From Suilimivivens aceti (GTDB lineage Bacteria; Bacillota; Clostridia; Lachnospirales; Lachnospiraceae), in assembly GCF_025567405.1 (NCBI RefSeq), contig NZ_JAOQKJ010000008.1:62001-126000 (forward strand): a stretch of DNA of 64,000 nucleotides, read 5' to 3'. The translations under genes were made by a program, and so were the position numbers. The notes beneath the pieces are model-generated. The model did not search any database. It saw only the letters and a program-made list of their open reading frames with translations, and was not told the DNA's origin. Positions 40,145 to 48,208 of this stretch are shown piece after piece. How positions within the stretch are numbered: the first letter of the stretch is position 1; every line of letters begins with the position of its first letter.

Positions 40145-41119
40145 ATGTACTATATTATCGTCAATCCGGCTTCCAAATCCGGGCGTGGAGCCAAGATCTA
40201 CGCCAGAATTGAACCGGTTTTAAAAGAGAAAGCCGTGTCCTATGAAGTGTTTTTTTCAGAAAGAGCCGGCCATGTAATCACAATTACCAAAGAACTGTGC
40301 AGCAGGGTGCCCTGTTCACCGGAGGATCCGCTGAAGCTTATCGTTCTTGGTGGTGACGGAACACTGAATGAAACACTGCAGGGCATTTCTGATTTTTCCT
40401 GTGTTGCCATTGGTTATATCCCAACAGGATCCAGTAATGACATGGCACGTGATCTTCACCTGCCAAAAGACCCGGTGGAAATTCTTATGAATATTCTTTC
40501 CTGTAAGAAACCACAGTGTCTGGACATGGGACAGGTAGTTTATGAAAATACTACTTCACAGTTATCAAGACATCACAGCAGTGAGCTTCTGACTGTGCGC
40601 TATTTTGCAGTAAGCTGTGGTATAGGATTTGATGCTGCTGTCTGTGAAGAAGCATTAGCTTCCCGTTTTAAGAATATATTAAATAAGATAGGACTCGGCA
40701 AGCTGACCTATCTCACTATTGCCTTAAAGCAGCTTATCGCAGCCAGGAAAGTCTCCTGTGACATGTATCTGGATGATTCTGACACCCCCATCCGCTTAAA
40801 CCGTTTTCTGTTTGTTGCAGGAATGGTACATCAGTATGAGGGCGGCGGTTTTAAATTCTGTCCAGGTGCCAATTATCACGACGGAGTTCTTGATATCTGT
40901 GTGGCTGGTGATATTCCAAAGCCAAAGATCCTGATCGTACTGCCTACTGCTTTTCAAGGAAAGCACTACCGCTTCCATGGTGTTGATAAGTATACGGCAA
41001 GGAAACTGCGCCTTGTCACTTCTGCACCGCTATGGGTACATACAGACGGAGAGGTTTCCATGAAATCTTCTTCCATTACCCTGACCTGCGGGCAGAATAA
41101 GCTGCAGATGCTTTTATAG
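40145..41119 (+). CDS. Diacylglycerol kinase family lipid kinase
   Basis: The protein has 324 aa. It shows the DAGK catalytic order: YIIVNPASKSGRGAKIY, LIVLGGDGTLNETLQG (nucleotide loop), IPTGSSNDMARDLHL, CGIGFDAAVC and HTDGEVSM at the end. Such YegS/DgkB-like soluble kinases phosphorylate diacylglycerol or related lipids at the membrane. The next gene encodes a PAP2 phosphatase-like membrane protein 28 bp on, so the pair may run opposite steps of a phosphatidate cycle. Confidence 0.88.
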   Translation: MYYIIVNPASKSGRGAKIYARIEPVLKEKAVSYEVFFSERAGHVITITKELCSRVPCSPEDPLKLIVLGGDGTLNETLQGISDFSCVAIGYIPTGSSNDMARDLHLPKDPVEILMNILSCKKPQCLDMGQVVYENTTSQLSRHHSSELLTVRYFAVSCGIGFDAAVCEEALASRFKNILNKIGLGKLTYLTIALKQLIAARKVSCDMYLDDSDTPIRLNRFLFVAGMVHQYEGGGFKFCPGANYHDGVLDICVAGDIPKPKILIVLPTAFQGKHYRFHGVDKYTARKLRLVTSAPLWVHTDGEVSMKSSSITLTCGQNKLQMLL

Positions 41120-41147
41120 CTTCAATCGTTTTTAAGGAGAGATGATT

Positions 41148-41828
41148 ATGAAAAAGTTTTATGACCGGTATAAGCATGCCATACCCCTTATTATCTATGG
41201 CATCATTTACCTGACCTGGTTCACTTATCTGGAAAAACATGTGACAAGACCTGCAAATCTGATCCACATGAGTCTTGATGACGTGATCCCATTCTGCGAA
41301 TTTTTCGTGGTTCCTTATTTTTTGTGGTTCTTTTATGTCAGTGCAGTTGTAGTTTATTTTTTCTTTAAAGATAAACAGGATTATTTCAGAAGCTGTGTAT
41401 TTTTATTCACAGGTATGACCATTTTCCTGATCATATCCACACTTTGGCCAAATGGCCACCATCTGCGCCCTGCCGTAATGCCGAGGGACAATATTTTTAC
41501 CCGGCTGGTTGCGTTCCTGTATCATACCGATACACCAACCAATCTGTGGCCAAGTATCCACGTATATAATTCACTTGGAACCCATTTTGCAGTAATCCGT
41601 AATGAAAAGCTGCGCAAAAATCCGGCAGTCCATACGGCATCCCTTATACTATGTGTTTCCATTATCCTGTCCACCATGTTCATCAAACAGCATTCTGTGT
41701 TTGATGTGCTGACTGCTTTCATCATGGCAGCGGTCATGTATATTGTAGTATATGGCATAGATATTGTAACAATCTGGCAGAATCACCGCTATGAAGTAAG
41801 AGCCCGCAAACAGATCAGACAGGTATAG
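41148..41828 (+). CDS. PAP2 family membrane phosphatase-like protein
   Basis: The protein has 226 aa and five or six membrane helices. The PAP2 motifs are seen as a degenerate KxxxxxxRP region (HHLRPAVMPRD), WPSIHVYNSLGTH (SxxH) and IKQHSVFDVLTAF (HxxxD). These make the phosphatase site facing outside. AAGGAG stands eight bases before the second ATG, which was chosen; the first ATG would leave two bases of spacing. It is cotranscribed with the lipid kinase and ends at a strong two-way terminator. Confidence 0.8.
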   Translation: MKKFYDRYKHAIPLIIYGIIYLTWFTYLEKHVTRPANLIHMSLDDVIPFCEFFVVPYFLWFFYVSAVVVYFFFKDKQDYFRSCVFLFTGMTIFLIISTLWPNGHHLRPAVMPRDNIFTRLVAFLYHTDTPTNLWPSIHVYNSLGTHFAVIRNEKLRKNPAVHTASLILCVSIILSTMFIKQHSVFDVLTAFIMAAVMYIVVYGIDIVTIWQNHRYEVRARKQIRQV

Positions 41829-41841
41829 ATCATTGAGCCGC

Positions 41842-41894
41842 AAAAGCTGTGTAAATGCTTCCCACTCCGGGATCTGCATTTACACAGCTTTTTT
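41842..41894. terminator. Strong two-way terminator
   Basis: A perfect 17-bp stem AAAAGCTGTGTAAATGC / GCATTTACACAGCTTTT. It serves the lipid kinase/PAP2 operon on the plus strand and the glycosyltransferase on the minus strand. Confidence 0.9.
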
Positions 41895-41915
41895 GTTCTG
41901 ATTTCCCGTTTCTGA

Positions 41916-42941
41916 TTAATTGAATCCAAAGAACTTCTGACAGAGCTTATATCCTTCTACTGAGATTTTCCTGCCTCCCTTTCCCGGCAGGTTCATGGCC
42001 TGGCCAAGCAGCCCGAAGCGCAGTCTCCTGTACAGGATCCAGTCCTTTTTCTTCAGATAGCTCCACAGCTCTTCTTTCTTCTTAAGATTCTCCTCTGTTC
42101 CTGACTTGATCAGAAGAATGGAGGAAACTGTCGTAATGATATCCAGATAACTGAGCATATACTGATCCAGCTTTCTGTTTACGGAGATCATTCCCTTATT
42201 CTCCGACATATAATCGATCATGATCTGATTGACCTTAAGCTGCTGGTCAATCCTTCCGATCATAATAGTTTCATTCACGGACTGATCTTCTCTTCCTATA
42301 TAATAGCTGTAAAAATTCACATCCAGATAATACATGGTCTTCACATAGGGCAACGGTTCAAACACATAGAGATTGTCTACATAGAAGGTATGCTCCGGCA
42401 GTCTGATCCCACATTCCCGAAGTAGTTTTGTCCTGAAAATAACTGAATGCATCAGGATATAATGCCCCTTGTAAAAATGGTGGATATCACTCCATGTAAA
42501 AAATTCATTTCTTGGCAGGATGTGACGGTAATGCATCACCTTATGATGCTTCTCTGCTGCCTTGTCATATACAAAGTTACTGATCAGCATATCAAGTGTC
42601 CTGCTGCCGCCGGTCAGTTCATGAAGCTTCTGAAGGATCTCCTGATAAGCATCCTCCCTGACACAGTCATCACTGTCTACTACCTTAAAATAGATTCCTC
42701 TTGCATTGGCGATCCCGGTATTGACTGCCGATCCATGTCCACCATTTGGCTTATGGATCGCCCGGATGACAGTCGGGTGTTCCCTTTCCAGTCTGTCTGC
42801 AATTTCTGCAGTTTCATCTGTAGAACCATCATCAATGATCAGGATCTCTACTTCCTCTCCACCAGGCAGCAGGGAAGCAACACACTTTTCCATATAGGCT
42901 GCCGAATTATAACAGGGTACAGCAAACGTTAATAGCTTCAT
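41916..42941 (-). CDS. Glycosyltransferase family 2
   Basis: The protein has 341 aa. The GT-A fold motifs are in the first 100 residues: LLTFAVPCYNSAAYMEKCVA, ILIIDDGSTDETAEIADRLE, HKPNGGHGSAVNTGIANARG and FKVVDSDD, with the DxD metal site. The C-terminal 200 residues are mostly soluble. It probably moves a sugar in surface polysaccharide or lipid glycosylation; the substrate is unknown. An extended -10 promoter (TGTTATACT, 42991-42986) lies just upstream. Confidence 0.88.
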   Translation of the reverse strand: MKLLTFAVPCYNSAAYMEKCVASLLPGGEEVEILIIDDGSTDETAEIADRLEREHPTVIRAIHKPNGGHGSAVNTGIANARGIYFKVVDSDDCVREDAYQEILQKLHELTGGSRTLDMLISNFVYDKAAEKHHKVMHYRHILPRNEFFTWSDIHHFYKGHYILMHSVIFRTKLLRECGIRLPEHTFYVDNLYVFEPLPYVKTMYYLDVNFYSYYIGREDQSVNETIMIGRIDQQLKVNQIMIDYMSENKGMISVNRKLDQYMLSYLDIITTVSSILLIKSGTEENLKKKEELWSYLKKKDWILYRRLRFGLLGQAMNLPGKGGRKISVEGYKLCQKFFGFN

Positions 42942-43058
42942 TCCTTCATTCCTTTACTTTTACTGATTTTCATGATTTCAGGGAAAGTATAACATATATT
43001 GTCTTTTTTTCCCACCTTATCAATCTTAAGGTTTCCTAAACATTTCCTTAACAGACCT

Positions 43059-44804
43059 TCAGACGATCTTTTCATAGAAATATTTTCTGTAAACATCATA
43101 CGCAGAAGGGATCGGGTATTTGTCCTTCGCCTCATTCTTCTCCGCAAAGATATACTCCCCGTCTGTCTGTCTGCTCAGTTCATCTACCCTGATGAAATAG
43201 CCTGTCATATGCCATTCCTTATGGGTAAAAATATGTCTGCATTCTCTTAAGGGTTCAATCCTAAGTACAGAGAGTCCTCTGTCTTTCAAATAAGAAAGAA
43301 CCTCTTCCTCTGTCCGCTTCCCACTGATGGAAGGAAATTCATACATACCTGCAAGCAGTCCCTTTGACGGTCTTTTGCAGAGTGCTGCCCTGTTTTCGTC
43401 CAAAATGATCAGCACTGTCTTTTCTTCTATTGTCCTTGGCTTTTTTGCAGACTTTACAGGAAATTCAGTTTCTCTCCCCTCCCTGTGGGCAAGGCACAGG
43501 TTTTCCCATGGACACTGCCCGCATCTTGGTTCTCCGTTTGGAATACATACCATAGCCCCAAGCTCCATCAGAGCCTGGTTAAAGTCGCCCGGTCTCTCTT
43601 CTCCCATAGAAAGGAACAGTTCCTCTTCTACTCTTTTCTTCACGGACTGCTGCATGATATCCCCGCCATCCATCCTGAGCCGCCCAAGTACCCGCAGGAC
43701 GTTGCCATCCACTGCCGGTGCTTTTCTGTGATAGGCGATCGATGCTATGGCTCCTGCTGTATAGCTTCCGATCCCCGGAAGCTTCTGGATCTCCTCATAT
43801 TCATCCGGCATCCTGCCCCCATATTCTTCCATGATCATGACTGCCGCCTTATTCAGATTCCGTACTCTGTTATAATACCCAAGTCCTTCCCACAGCTTTA
43901 ACAACGTTTCTTCCTCTGCAGCTGCCAGTGATGCAATATCCGGAAGTGTCTGCATGAACCTGTCATAATAAGGCTTCACCGCTTCCACTCTCGTCTGCTG
44001 GAGCATGATCTCAGACACCCATACATGATATGGTGTCGGATCCTCACGCCAAGGAAGGATCCGTCTTCCCCTGTCATACCAGGAAAGCAGTGGCTTTTCG
44101 ATCCTGTCAAGAAGGGAAAGCTTCACCGGCACCGGTTTCCGGATTTCCATGCTCTGTGGTGTCACCTGACAGTCATAAGCAAGGATCTTCACGCCTTCCC
44201 TCCTGGCTTCCCGCAGCACTTCTGCAAATTCAGGCTGCGTTTCTTCATTTGGCATAAAGTACTGGACATCCTGCATCTGGATCACAAAGATAAGATAAGC
44301 ACCAAATCCATTTCTGGCAGCTGTTATCAGCTCTTTCACATGCTTTACAGCTCTTTCTGAGGGGGCATCAGGAAATAATACCACCCCATCCCTTTCCAGG
44401 GTAACACCTTTTACCTCCAGAAATATCTTTTCATCCTGCGTTTCTACATAGAAATCAAACCTTGAATCACCATACGTTGTTTCCGGTCTTACTGATACAA
44501 GATCCGGAAAAAGCTTCTTTTCCAGAAGCCATTCATAAACTGCCTGGTTCGGTGCCTGGGAGTCCATGTTGATGATCCGCTCCCCTTTTTTCACGGCAAC
44601 CAGATCATACTTCGTCTTCCTCTCTTCCTTCTTATCCTCACTGCCTCTGGCAAGATATACCTCTGCTCCCGGCAAAAGGAGCTCCCTGCAGCGTCCTGTA
44701 TTTTTCACATGTACCCTTTCCTGCTGTGAAAGCCTGTCCACATAAGCAATAAAGCGGTTTGGCCTGTTCTCAAAATATGCCTTTTCTATCTGTCCGTATT
44801 TCAT
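43059..44804 (-). CDS. SfsA-MutY fusion: sugar-fermentation protein/nuclease plus A/G adenine glycosylase
   Basis: The protein has 581 aa. Residues 1 to about 230 are SfsA: NRPNRFIAYV, HVKNTGRCRELLLPGAEV, SRFDFYVE and LEVKGVTLERDGVVLFPDAP. Residues about 232-581 are MutY: WREDPTPYHVWVSEIMLQQT (catalytic Glu), KLPGIGSYTAGAIASIAY (HhH), APAVDGNVLRV (Asp), a 4Fe-4S loop with four Cys (CIPNGEPRCGQCPWENLC), and a NUDIX-like end. MutY removes A opposite 8-oxoG; SfsA is a nuclease-like or DNA-binding protein. GAGG six bases upstream supports MKYGQ as start, 10 bp after the DUF1653 stop. Confidence 0.9.
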   Translation of the reverse strand: MKYGQIEKAYFENRPNRFIAYVDRLSQQERVHVKNTGRCRELLLPGAEVYLARGSEDKKEERKTKYDLVAVKKGERIINMDSQAPNQAVYEWLLEKKLFPDLVSVRPETTYGDSRFDFYVETQDEKIFLEVKGVTLERDGVVLFPDAPSERAVKHVKELITAARNGFGAYLIFVIQMQDVQYFMPNEETQPEFAEVLREARREGVKILAYDCQVTPQSMEIRKPVPVKLSLLDRIEKPLLSWYDRGRRILPWREDPTPYHVWVSEIMLQQTRVEAVKPYYDRFMQTLPDIASLAAAEEETLLKLWEGLGYYNRVRNLNKAAVMIMEEYGGRMPDEYEEIQKLPGIGSYTAGAIASIAYHRKAPAVDGNVLRVLGRLRMDGGDIMQQSVKKRVEEELFLSMGEERPGDFNQALMELGAMVCIPNGEPRCGQCPWENLCLAHREGRETEFPVKSAKKPRTIEEKTVLIILDENRAALCKRPSKGLLAGMYEFPSISGKRTEEEVLSYLKDRGLSVLRIEPLRECRHIFTHKEWHMTGYFIRVDELSRQTDGEYIFAEKNEAKDKYPIPSAYDVYRKYFYEKIV

Positions 44805-44814
44805 AGATTTCCTC

Positions 44815-45336
44815 TTATCTGAGCCGGTTACATTCAAACTTATCATAAAGAAGAAGACAGTTCCTCAATTCGCTGTATCGCTCCTCCAGTTCACCTTCTC
44901 TTACTTCCACATCAATAGCTATCGCCATGGTATTGATCATGTCATCTGTAATCCGGTAATGAAGCGCTGCAAGGATATTCAGACGTTCTTCATAGCTGTC
45001 TGCATCCAGGAACTCGATCACCAGCGGATCAAGACCTCCCGCCTCTGCCTGACACTCTACCTGTTCTGTGCGTCGTGCACCGCCCTCTATGCTCACCGCC
45101 GGTACATCCGCAATCTCAAACCGGTATTCCTGCGTGCTTTCCGGATATTTCTCTCTGTCTACCTTCTCCATAAACATGGAAAGCGGTCTCGCATATATTC
45201 TGTAATCTCCATACAGTGCCTGGTAGATCACCAGACACTCACCTGTTTCTGTATGCTCTGCCAGTGTCACGATCTGATAAAAATTACCTTTGAAATGTCT
45301 GTAGATCTGCTGCGGCATGGGATTCTGTCTCATCAT
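44815..45336 (-). CDS. DUF1653 domain protein
   Basis: The protein has 173 aa. Residues about 8-75 are the DUF1653 fold (YRHFKGNFYQIVTLAEHTET, ECLVIYQALYGDYRIYARPL, SMFMEKVD). The rest is an acidic helical extension not seen in short family members. AGGAGGAATAT precedes the ATG. It is 10 bp upstream of the SfsA-MutY gene and should be cotranscribed. Function unknown. Confidence 0.8.
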   Translation of the reverse strand: MMRQNPMPQQIYRHFKGNFYQIVTLAEHTETGECLVIYQALYGDYRIYARPLSMFMEKVDREKYPESTQEYRFEIADVPAVSIEGGARRTEQVECQAEAGGLDPLVIEFLDADSYEERLNILAALHYRITDDMINTMAIAIDVEVREGELEERYSELRNCLLLYDKFECNRLR

Positions 45337-45352
45337 ATATTCCTCCTGATCA

Positions 45353-45407
45353 GCAATCTCTTTTATGCTGATATTCCCATTATACGCATTCTTTCTTTGT
45401 CTGTCAT
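45353..45407 (-). promoter_or_regulatory. Promoter and leader hairpin of the DUF1653 operon
   Basis: On the minus strand ATGACA (45407-45402) and TATAAT (45384-45379), 17 bp apart. The leader then folds ATCAGCA / TGCTGAT just before the AGGAGG site, a possible control point. Confidence 0.5.
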
Positions 45408-45414
45408 GCTTCTT

Positions 45415-45792
45415 TTAGCAGTCTTCCTCCAGAAATTTATGGTAAACACTACATGCCCTGTCAGGGAACAAAACCGTTCCGCACTCTGCGAGCAGCTTTT
45501 CTTTTTCTGTCTGCGTCATTCTGTCGATCCTGCCATGATGGATCGTTACAATATACCTTCTTGCTCCGCTCTCATCCTCCACTGAAGTCACGGTTACTCC
45601 ACAGTCCGCATAGCCCTGTCCCTTCAGAAATTCCCGCATCTCTTCCGCATATATGCTTCCCAGCTCTCTGTAATATTTACCTTCTGCTTCTTCTGTTCTT
45701 TTCTCCCTGCTCATCACTGTCCCTGATATGCAGAGTACTGTGATCAGCATCAGACATACTGATACGCTAACGGTCCTCAGAAATGTTTTCAT
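45415..45792 (-). CDS. Small exported or membrane-anchored hypothetical protein
   Basis: The protein has 125 aa. The first 28 residues (MKTFLRTVSVSVCLMLITVL, CISGTVMS) form a signal peptide or anchor. The rest is soluble with the stretch YADCGVTVTSVEDESGARRY and IVTIHHGRI, a compact alpha/beta pattern with two or three Cys. GGAGGA six bases upstream sets the start. Family not recognised; some resemblance to small sporulation-associated proteins is not enough for a call. Confidence 0.55.
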   Translation of the reverse strand: MKTFLRTVSVSVCLMLITVLCISGTVMSREKRTEEAEGKYYRELGSIYAEEMREFLKGQGYADCGVTVTSVEDESGARRYIVTIHHGRIDRMTQTEKEKLLAECGTVLFPDRACSVYHKFLEEDC

Positions 45793-45857
45793 GATAAATC
45801 CTCCGCTCTCTCTTTGATAACATAAGCATATCATTTTACGTGTCCCAAAATACGGAC

Positions 45858-45921
45858 TTGCACTTTATTGTCTATCTGATGTAAAATAAAGTAACTATTC
45901 AAAATCATACAAAATAGTTAC
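45858..45921 (+). promoter_or_regulatory. Promoter and operator-like repeat of the aldose epimerase gene
   Basis: TTGCAC (45858-45863) and TAAAAT (45882-45887) with an 18-bp spacer. Right after the -10 lies a perfect inverted repeat GTAACTATT-N13-AATAGTTAC (45891-45921), well placed to block transcription. Confidence 0.6.
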
Positions 45922-45946
45922 AAAACGAATAGAACAGGAGTCTGAC

Positions 45947-46822
45947 ATGGCATTATATGAATTAAAGAACGAACAGATCGCCATTACTGTTGACAGTCAT
46001 GGCGCAGAGCTGAAATCTCTCAAAAAGCTCGCTGACGATCAGGAATATATGTGGTGCGGCGATGCAAAATTCTGGGGCAGGACCTCACCGGTTCTTTTCC
46101 CCTTTGTAGGTGGTCTGAAAAACAAGGAATACCGTTTTGAAGGAAAGACCTATTCCATGACACAGCATGGATTTGCCAGAGACATGGATTTTGAACTGGA
46201 AACGCAGACTGAAAGTGAACTTTGGTTTACACTGGAATCGACAGAAGAAACCCTTGCAAGGTATCCCTTCCCTTTTATTTTAAATCTGGGCTACAGACTT
46301 GAGGGCAGTACTGTTGCCGTCCTCTGGAAGGTAGAGAATCCTTCTGAAAAGCAGATGTATTTCTCTATTGGAGGACATCCTGCCTTCAACTGTCCACTTA
46401 CCGAAGGAACAAAGCAGAGCGATTATTCTGTTTCCTTTGCTGATACTGACGAGATTGTCAGCACAAGGATCAGTGAAGAGGGACTTGCTACCGGCTGCAT
46501 GGATATTTACCATCTGGCAGATGGTCATCTTTCCCTTACCAGCAACCTTTTTGATCATGACGCCCTTGTCATTGAAGATCATCAGACCGATACTGTTGCT
46601 CTCTGCAGGAAGGATGGTACGCCTTACCTGACTGTCAAAATGGAAGCTCCTCTTTTCGGCATCTGGTCTCCTCCGGGTAAAAATGCTCCCTTCGTATGTA
46701 TCGAGCCCTGGTATGGACGCTGTGATGACGAATATTTCGACGGTGATCTTACTGAAAGAGAATGGGGCAATAAGCTTGCACCCCATCAGACCTTTGAAGC
46801 TTCCTACACCATTACCGTATAG
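45947..46822 (+). CDS. Aldose 1-epimerase family protein
   Basis: The protein has 291 aa and the galactose mutarotase-like fold: VDSHGAELKSLKKLADDQEY and MWCGDAKFWGRTSPVLFPFV, FSIGGHPAFNCPL (catalytic His) and CIEPWYGRCDDE (catalytic Glu). The sequence style is that of the LacX-like branch, which is often of uncertain sugar specificity. It would act in the cytoplasm on free or phosphorylated aldoses. It stands alone with its own promoter, operator-like repeat and terminator, so it may answer to a sugar-sensing repressor encoded elsewhere. Confidence 0.88.
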   Translation: MALYELKNEQIAITVDSHGAELKSLKKLADDQEYMWCGDAKFWGRTSPVLFPFVGGLKNKEYRFEGKTYSMTQHGFARDMDFELETQTESELWFTLESTEETLARYPFPFILNLGYRLEGSTVAVLWKVENPSEKQMYFSIGGHPAFNCPLTEGTKQSDYSVSFADTDEIVSTRISEEGLATGCMDIYHLADGHLSLTSNLFDHDALVIEDHQTDTVALCRKDGTPYLTVKMEAPLFGIWSPPGKNAPFVCIEPWYGRCDDEYFDGDLTEREWGNKLAPHQTFEASYTITV

Positions 46823-46872
46823 GAGCTTTCTGTCAGGACATTGAAGCATTGCAGTTTCTGCAGAGCATAAAG

Positions 46873-46915
46873 AATCCCTGTGTTTGACCATATTAGTCAT
46901 TCACAGGGATTTTCA
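46873..46915. terminator. Two-way terminator
   Basis: AATCCCTGTG pairs with CACAGGGATT (10 bp), T-rich on the plus side, between the convergent epimerase and exported-repeat genes. Confidence 0.75.
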
Positions 46916-46949
46916 ATTCTGTTTAAAATCTGTTATCAGAAAAGCCTAT

Positions 46950-47999
46950 TCAGGCACCCTTGATCTCCAGCGCATGCATATAAGCATCATTTCCTCTGGC
47001 GCACACAATGGAAACCCTGGAGCCTTCTACCAGTACCTTGCAGTTTGTCACACTTCTGACCGCATCCAGCTTCAGCTCCATATCTCCCTGCTGTGTCGTC
47101 AGATATAACATATTCTCTGTAGACTTGCTTCCGATCGTTCCGGTGACTGTAGAAGTATTGGTATCGATCGTTACCAGTCCACCATAGGTTTTAGTCGATG
47201 AAATAGATGCCGCATGCATATAGGCATCACTTCCTCTGTAGCAGGTTACGGTAAGTGATCTGCCAGGTGTCAGTACCATTCCGTTTCTGGAATCTGTATA
47301 GCTGTCGATTACAAGCTCCATGGTGCCATCTGAAGTAACAAGATACAGAAGGGTATCCTTTGTCTTGTCACCGACTGTACCGGTCACTGTTGTAAGCTGT
47401 GCGGTAACAGTTCCTGAAGGCGCAGGTGTCAGACCCGCTGCTGCTGCAGATGATGATGCTGCTACAGAATCCGAAATACTTACCGCATGCATATAGGCAT
47501 CAGAGCCTCTGGCAACTGCTACGCTGTAGGTCTTGCCTGCCACCAGTACTCTGCATCCACTCATATCTGTTGAAGTATCCAGCTTGATCTCCATTTCCCC
47601 CTGCGCCGTCTTGAGCACCAGCAGTCCATCCTTTGTCTTTTCGCTGACACTGCCGGAAACAGTGGAAGCATTGGAGGTATCCACTGTCACACCGGTGACT
47701 GTCGTGCTTCCACTCAGCTTTGTCGCATGAAGATACTCATCTGATCCATGGGTTACAGTCACACTGATCTGACTGCCCGGAAGCAGGAACTTGCATCCGC
47801 TTGTATCTGTACCACTGTCCAGCTTGATCTCCATATTCCCCTCTTTCGTAGAGAGTAAGAGCAGATCTGATGTTGTCCCTGATCTTACTGTTCCTGTTAC
47901 TGTTGCTGCTTCAGCTGCAGCCGCTTCTATTCCCATAGCACTGACCGTACCGGTCATCAGACAGAATGCCATTCCAATCGCTGCCAGTTTTCGTTTCAT
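46950..47999 (-). CDS. Secreted protein with four tandem beta-repeats
   Basis: The protein has 349 aa with a signal peptide (MKRKLAAIGMAFCLMTGTVS, then AMGIEAAAAEA). The mature part is four repeats of about 75-85 residues, each running TVTGTV-x-K-T-x-D-LLxL-x-T-x-G-xMEIKLD, then a GxxLxVTxxRGSDAYMHA half. Repeats end with Ser/Thr-rich linkers. Alternating Val/Thr and Leu indicate small beta-barrels (OB- or S1-like shape is possible). GGAGGAAAGG precedes the ATG. A promoter TTGCAT-N17-TATGAT lies at 48080-48052. It carries no sorting motif or membrane anchor. Family not recognised. Confidence 0.65.
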   Translation of the reverse strand: MKRKLAAIGMAFCLMTGTVSAMGIEAAAAEAATVTGTVRSGTTSDLLLLSTKEGNMEIKLDSGTDTSGCKFLLPGSQISVTVTHGSDEYLHATKLSGSTTVTGVTVDTSNASTVSGSVSEKTKDGLLVLKTAQGEMEIKLDTSTDMSGCRVLVAGKTYSVAVARGSDAYMHAVSISDSVAASSSAAAAGLTPAPSGTVTAQLTTVTGTVGDKTKDTLLYLVTSDGTMELVIDSYTDSRNGMVLTPGRSLTVTCYRGSDAYMHAASISSTKTYGGLVTIDTNTSTVTGTIGSKSTENMLYLTTQQGDMELKLDAVRSVTNCKVLVEGSRVSIVCARGNDAYMHALEIKGA

Positions 48000-48051
48000 T
48001 TGATTACCTTTCCTCCCCTTCTTTACCAGAATACGTTTATCATTTGAATTC

Positions 48052-48080
48052 ATCATACAATACGCGTTTTGAAAATGCAA
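48052..48080 (-). promoter_or_regulatory. Promoter of the four-repeat secreted protein
   Basis: On the minus strand TTGCAT (48080-48075) and TATGAT (48057-48052) with a 17-bp spacer. Confidence 0.6.
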
Positions 48081-48145
48081 TGCCGGAAAAGCCTTATTTT
48101 ATCTGTGTTTTCCTTTTTATGACATTTGTGTCAGCTATGACAGCA

Positions 48146-48170
48146 AAAGACTCCGGATAATCCGGAGCCT
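48146..48170 (-). terminator. Terminator of the amt gene
   Basis: On the minus strand CTCCGGA-TTA-TCCGGAG is followed by TCTTTTG, about 40 bp after the stop. Confidence 0.7.
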
Positions 48171-48208
48171 TTCGCTATACTAAACTAAGGGAATAGATAC
48201 ACGCTTCT

